Shown in pieces: positions 4,945 through 7,371 of a stretch of 7,371 nt of DNA. Below the pieces are notes generated by a model. It was not told the origin of the DNA. It ran no database searches and saw nothing but the letters and a program-made list of their open reading frames with translations. Source of the stretch: DASVXQ01 sp046727955 (lineage in GTDB: Bacteria > Actinomycetota > CALGFH01). The translations under genes were made by a program, and so were the position numbers. Position 1 is the stretch's first letter. Every line of letters begins with the position of its first letter. The stretch covers positions 1 to 7,371 of the forward strand of contig JBKPDO010000269.1 in the NCBI GenBank assembly GCA_046727955.1. Direction: 5' to 3'.

Positions 4945-5796
4945 GTGCGATATGCGGTCGGGCTTCCCAACGTCGGTGATTATGGTGACCCGTCGCTGCT
5001 GGTCGACCTGGCACGCCAGGCGGAGGCGGCGGGATGGGACGGCGTCTTCGTGTGGGACCACGTCGTCTACCGCGAGCGCGGCTGGTCGGTCGCCGACCCG
5101 TATCTGACCGTCACGGCGATCGCCGCCGCCACGACGCGGATCCGGCTGGGCGTGCTCGTGTGCGCGGTGCCGCGGCGCCGCCCCTGGAAGCTCGCCCGCG
5201 AGATGGCGACGCTGGACGTGCTCTCCGGTGGTCGCCTGGTGGTGGGCGTCGGGCCCGGGTCGCAGGCAAAGGAGGAGTTCGCCGCCTTCGGCGAGGACGG
5301 CGACCCGCGGGTCCGCGCGGACAAGCTCGACGAGGGGCTGGCGATCCTGGACGGCCTGTGGCGCGGGGAGCCGTTCAGCTACCACGGCCGTCACTACCAG
5401 GTGGCGGAGACGGTCTTCCTGCCACGTCCGGTGCAGCGGCCACGGATGCCGGTCTGGGCAGCCGGCCGCTGGCCGAACCGGCGCCCGTTCCGGCGCGCTG
5501 CCCGCTGGGACGGCGTGTTCCCCACCCACGTCGACATCGGGCACGCCGACACCATGACGCCAGCGCAACTGGACGAGATCCTCCGCTACACCCTGTCCCA
5601 CCGGCCAGACGGACTGGCCCCACTCGACGTCGTGGTCGAAGGCCACACCAGCGGCCGTGACCCGACAGCCGACCGCGACCTGATCGCCGGGCTGGAGGCA
5701 GTGGGCCTCACCTGGTGGATCGAGAAGCTCGGCTGGTTCCACGGCCCCCTCTCCACCGCCCGCCAGCGCATCGAAGCCGGCCCATCGCGGCCCTGA
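4945..5796 (+). CDS. LLM-class flavin/F420-dependent oxidoreductase, complete
   Basis: A 283-residue TIM-barrel oxidoreductase of the luciferase-like superfamily, cytoplasmic. The GTG at 4945 begins the conserved first strand (MRYAVGLPNVGDYGD); the frame extends upstream into marR but without family sequence. Seen: 'AEAAGWDGVFVWDH' at 26-39, 'TTRIRLGVLVCAVPRRRPWKLARE' at 63-86, 'LDVLSGGRLVVGVGPGSQ' at 90-107, 'GLWRGEPFSYHGRHYQV' at 137-153 and 'PRPVQRPRMPVWAAGRWPNRRPFRRAARWDGVFP' at 160-193. In the last motif the usual 'GGS' is replaced by 'AAGR', and the C-terminal part is short, so it belongs to a different subgroup from the other two LLM proteins here. Cofactor (FMN or F420) and substrate are unknown. 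It follows marR on the same strand after 43 bases, which suggests joint expression. Confidence 0.92.
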   Translation: MRYAVGLPNVGDYGDPSLLVDLARQAEAAGWDGVFVWDHVVYRERGWSVADPYLTVTAIAAATTRIRLGVLVCAVPRRRPWKLAREMATLDVLSGGRLVVGVGPGSQAKEEFAAFGEDGDPRVRADKLDEGLAILDGLWRGEPFSYHGRHYQVAETVFLPRPVQRPRMPVWAAGRWPNRRPFRRAARWDGVFPTHVDIGHADTMTPAQLDEILRYTLSHRPDGLAPLDVVVEGHTSGRDPTADRDLIAGLEAVGLTWWIEKLGWFHGPLSTARQRIEAGPSRP

Positions 5797-5821
5797 GCCA
5801 CTGACGGGAACGCCACATTCT

Positions 5822-5852
5822 GGATATCCTCCCAGTAGTTGGTGGGATATCC
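5822..5852. promoter_or_regulatory. Twin GGATATCC palindromes, probable VapBC operator
   Basis: The perfect 8-bp palindrome GGATATCC occurs at 5822-5829 and 5845-5852, centres 23 bases apart (about two helical turns), with TCCCA and TGGGA inside the pair adding further symmetry. The second copy contains TATCCT, a possible -10 box. VapBC complexes typically repress their own promoter through paired inverted sites, which fits. Confidence 0.55.
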
Positions 5853-5860
5853 TGCTGGCT

Positions 5861-5868
5861 GGAGGTGG
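5861..5868 (+). promoter_or_regulatory. Ribosome binding site of vapB
   Basis: GGAGGTGG lies with its GGAGG core 8 bases before the ATG at 5874. It overlaps an in-frame GTG at 5865 and is rather far from the ATG at 5880, so 5874 is the best start. Confidence 0.7.
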
Positions 5869-5873
5869 TCGAC

Positions 5874-6086
5874 ATGGCAATGCGCAAGACACTCGTGAAG
5901 ATCGATGAGGAGCTGCTCTCCGAGGCGAAACAGGCACTCGGCACCAGTTCGATCGTTGACACGGTGAACCGATCGCTCAAGGAGGTCGTCGCATTGGCGG
6001 CACGCCGACGCACACTTGAGCTGGAGCGAAGGCTTTCGGAGTCGATCGACGACCCAGATGACGAGCGGCGGCGCGCGTGGGGCTGA
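5874..6086 (+). CDS. vapB: VapB-type antitoxin, ribbon-helix-helix
   Basis: A 70-residue antitoxin that neutralises the VapC nuclease encoded next and represses the shared promoter with it. Seen: a short beta strand (RKTLVKID, residues 4-11), helix 'EELLSEAKQALG' (12-23), then 'TSSIVDTVNRSLKEVVALAARRR' (24-46), the standard layout of the short VapB antitoxins (VapB_antitoxin/DUF2191 type, a ribbon-helix-helix fold). The acidic and basic C-terminal tail (ESIDDPDDERRR) is the part expected to wrap around VapC. The start at 5874 is supported by GGAGGTGG. The 3' end overlaps vapC by 10 bases, a usual sign of translational coupling. Twin GGATATCC palindromes lie 22 bases upstream. Confidence 0.88.
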   Translation: MAMRKTLVKIDEELLSEAKQALGTSSIVDTVNRSLKEVVALAARRRTLELERRLSESIDDPDDERRRAWG

Positions 6087-6502
6087 ATCCAGCGTACCTG
6101 GTAGACAAGAGCGTCACCGTCCGCATGCGGCATGAGCCGGTGATCCGCCGGGTCGAGCCCTTGTTGCTAGACGGGTTGCTCGCAACCTGCGCGGTCACCG
6201 AGCTGGAGGTGCTCTTCAGCGCCCGCAACCAGAAGGAGTACGAGGAGCTCCGCGCCGAACGGCTCCGCGCCTACGTCTGGGTGCCGCTGGACGATGACGT
6301 CCACCTGCGTGCGCTGGAGGTGCAGCGAGCGCTTGCACGCCGTCACCACCATCGCACCGTCAAGCTCCCCGATCTCCTCCTGGCGGCGGGCGCAGAGTCG
6401 TATGGGCTTACTGTGCTGCACTACGACCGCGACTTCGAGCGAATCGCTGAAGTCACCGGGCAGACCTGCGAATGGGTGGTCCCCGCTGGCACGGTCCCCT
6501 GA
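6077..6502 (+). CDS. vapC: VapC toxin, PIN-domain ribonuclease
   Basis: A 141-residue Mg2+-dependent endoribonuclease; VapC toxins cut tRNA or rRNA and stop translation until bound by VapB. The acidic PIN quartet is intact: D10 in 'YLVDKS', E42 in 'AVTELEVLFSA', D99 in 'KLPDLLLAAGAE', and D117 or D119 in 'LTVLHYDRDFERIA'. The sequence order and length are normal, so the toxin should be active. The start is a GTG inside the end of vapB, giving coupled translation. The C-terminal 'EWVVPAGTVP' is typical of actinobacterial members. The stop lies six bases from the stop of the convergent HesB-like gene, so the two transcripts probably overlap. The exact RNA target cannot be predicted from sequence. 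Confidence 0.93.
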   Translation: MGLNPAYLVDKSVTVRMRHEPVIRRVEPLLLDGLLATCAVTELEVLFSARNQKEYEELRAERLRAYVWVPLDDDVHLRALEVQRALARRHHHRTVKLPDLLLAAGAESYGLTVLHYDRDFERIAEVTGQTCEWVVPAGTVP

Positions 6503-6508
6503 CGAGCC

Positions 6509-6811
6509 TCAGACCGGCTCGGGATCCTCGCCCTGCTCCTGGATGGTGAAATGGACCTGGCCCTCCTCCACTTGCGCGTCGAGGACCTTGTCGTCCAGGT
6601 AGTCAGAGACGGCGTCCTCGACGAAGACCTTGGTGCCTTCCTCCTCGATCACGTCGTCGCTCTCGGTCGGACCCTCCACGATCGACAACTCGAGGCGCGA
6701 CTCGGAGTCGCTGACCGGCCTCGCCGAGATCTTGACGCCGCCCTGCGGAATCGGCGAGGACTCAACGATCGCGTGGATTGCCTGAACTGCCTCGGTGGTG
6801 ATGGTCAGCAC
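6509..6811 (-). CDS. HesB/IscA-like (A-type Fe-S carrier fold) protein without cysteines
   Basis: A 100-residue small acidic protein starting with GTG at 6811, preceded by AAAGGGTG at a usable distance. Its pattern 'MLTITTEAVQAIHAIVESSP' ... 'GGVKISARP' ... 'LELSIVEGPTESDDVIEEEGTKVFVEDAVSDYLDDKVLDAQVEEGQVHFTIQEQ' follows the HesB/IscA beta fold (HesB/YadR/YfhF group). Classical IscA-type carriers bind iron or Fe-S clusters with three cysteines, one in mid-protein and a C-x-C near the end; this protein has no cysteine at all. Cysteine-free members are familiar from actinobacteria and are often annotated as Fe-S assembly proteins by similarity only, so a cluster-carrying role is doubtful. It is transcribed towards vapC, with six bases between stops, and lies 64 bases downstream of the TPR-like gene on the same strand. 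Confidence 0.82.
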   Translation of the reverse strand: MLTITTEAVQAIHAIVESSPIPQGGVKISARPVSDSESRLELSIVEGPTESDDVIEEEGTKVFVEDAVSDYLDDKVLDAQVEEGQVHFTIQEQGEDPEPV

Positions 6812-6875
6812 GATAAATCACACCCTTTCGATGGCACGTCCCCCTGACATACCTCGACAGTCGCGCCTGAAACCT

Positions 6876-7371
6876 CTACCGCTGCTCCTGCTGCTCAAGC
6901 GCGGCCAGCAGCCAGGTGAGGCCGAGCTCGCGGGCGGTGTGCAGCGCGGCATCGCGCAGCGTGTCGGGCTCATCGCCGGGCGGGAGCGCGTCGGCCAGCA
7001 GCGCCTCGGCGGCGGCGACTTGCGGCCGCGCGCCAAGGCCGGCGCGCAGGTACAGCGAGCGGCGCAGCAGCGCGAGACCCTCGGCGGGTTGCTCGGCCAG
7101 GAGGTGAAAGCCCTGGTGCCGCACCACATAGGACTCGAGCAGCCGGTCGCCCTGCTCGCGGGCGAGCGGCAGCGCCTCGGCATAGCGGGCGGTGGCGGCC
7201 GGCTGGTCGTGGCGCAGGTTCTCGGCGAGGACGCCGAGCCAGAAGGTCGCCCAGGCCCGCACATCAGGGTTGGCCTCGGCCGGGCCGGCCGCAGCTCCGC
7301 CGGCCGCGGCCCGCCCAGCCGCGGCCCGGCCGGTTGCGGTCTCGCCAGCCGCAGGCCCGCCGCCCCCGGCC
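6876..7371 (-). CDS. C-terminal part of a TPR-like protein, possibly the tail of a large regulator; N-terminus beyond the window
   Basis: The frame is open from the right edge to a TAG at 6876, giving 164 visible residues. The first 36 are an Ala/Gly/Pro-rich linker with pentapeptide repeats. The rest is helical in the manner of tetratricopeptide arrays: 'RAWATFWLGVLAENLRHDQPAATARYAEALPLAREQGDRLLESYVVRHQGFHLL', then 'PAEGLALLRRSLYLRAGLGARPQVAAAEALLADALPPGDEPDTLRDAALHTARELGLTWLLAALEQQ'. Such tails occur in large LuxR/AfsR-type ATPase regulators and cyclase-like proteins of high-GC bacteria, but no diagnostic domain is visible, so the identity is open. A GTG at 7262 could start a 128-residue protein, but the frame has no break upstream and no ribosome site is seen there, so continuation beyond the edge is preferred. 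Confidence 0.65.
   Translation of the reverse strand, partial: AGGGGPAAGETATGRAAAGRAAAGGAAAGPAEANPDVRAWATFWLGVLAENLRHDQPAATARYAEALPLAREQGDRLLESYVVRHQGFHLLAEQPAEGLALLRRSLYLRAGLGARPQVAAAEALLADALPPGDEPDTLRDAALHTARELGLTWLLAALEQQEQR
7281..7355 (-). repeat. 15-bp-period coding repeat, five Ala/Gly pentapeptides
   Basis: In the TPR-like frame the linker reads PAAGE, TATGR, AAAGR, AAAGG, AAAGP: five pentapeptides of the form x-A-x-G-x encoded by 15-base units, flanked by GGGG and AEANP. The DNA is almost pure G and C. It is probably a flexible linker that varies in length by slippage. Confidence 0.75.

Overview
The window is very GC-rich, uses GTG starts freely and carries three luciferase-like (LLM) flavin/F420-type oxidoreductases, a cysteine-free HesB/IscA-like protein and a VapBC module. 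This gene set and style fit an actinobacterium or a similar high-GC soil lineage (Dormibacterota or Chloroflexota cannot be excluded). No phylogenetic marker is present, so the assignment is only an inference.

Layout. Positions 1-714 (minus) hold the N-terminal 238 codons of an LLM oxidoreductase that runs off the left edge. Divergent from it, 879-1712 (plus) encodes an M55 zinc D-aminopeptidase (DppA family) with all expected metal ligands and the catalytic histidine. Next come about 400 bases without a gene (1713-2118), filled with repeats: a 22-bp-period direct repeat touching the M55 stop codon, a perfect 22-bp inverted repeat, and a 53-bp-period tandem array. Convergent to M55 is an M19 (renal/membrane) dipeptidase, 2119-3374 (minus). 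All its catalytic residues are intact, but the frame breaks at a six-base G run and there is an in-frame TAG near the C-terminus, so it is called a pseudogene unless the sequence is wrong at both places. Just upstream of it on the same strand is a second LLM oxidoreductase (3413-4321).

A divergent control region (4322-4466) contains a heptamer array (GTCCGGS) and a strong 23-bp imperfect palindrome. The palindrome lies at the inferred promoter of a MarR-family regulator (4467-4901, apparently leaderless). A third LLM oxidoreductase follows (4945-5796). A complete VapB/VapC type II toxin-antitoxin pair (5874-6502) has twin GGATATCC palindromes in front of it. VapC ends six bases from the convergent HesB-like gene (6509-6811, minus). 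The right edge (6876-7371, minus) holds the C-terminal 164 residues of a TPR-like protein, preceded by an Ala/Gly pentapeptide repeat.

How the genes may work together (inference): a MarR regulator flanked by two LLM oxidoreductases suggests control of small-molecule redox or detoxification genes from the shared control region. M55 and M19 enzymes both act on small peptides that can contain D-amino acids, so they could once have cooperated in recycling cell-wall or environmental D-peptides, with the M19 partner now apparently decaying. I see no clearly new multi-gene system. The least explained items are the intergenic repeat cluster at 1713-2090, the heptamer array at 4340-4398 and the doubly broken but otherwise well-conserved dipeptidase.
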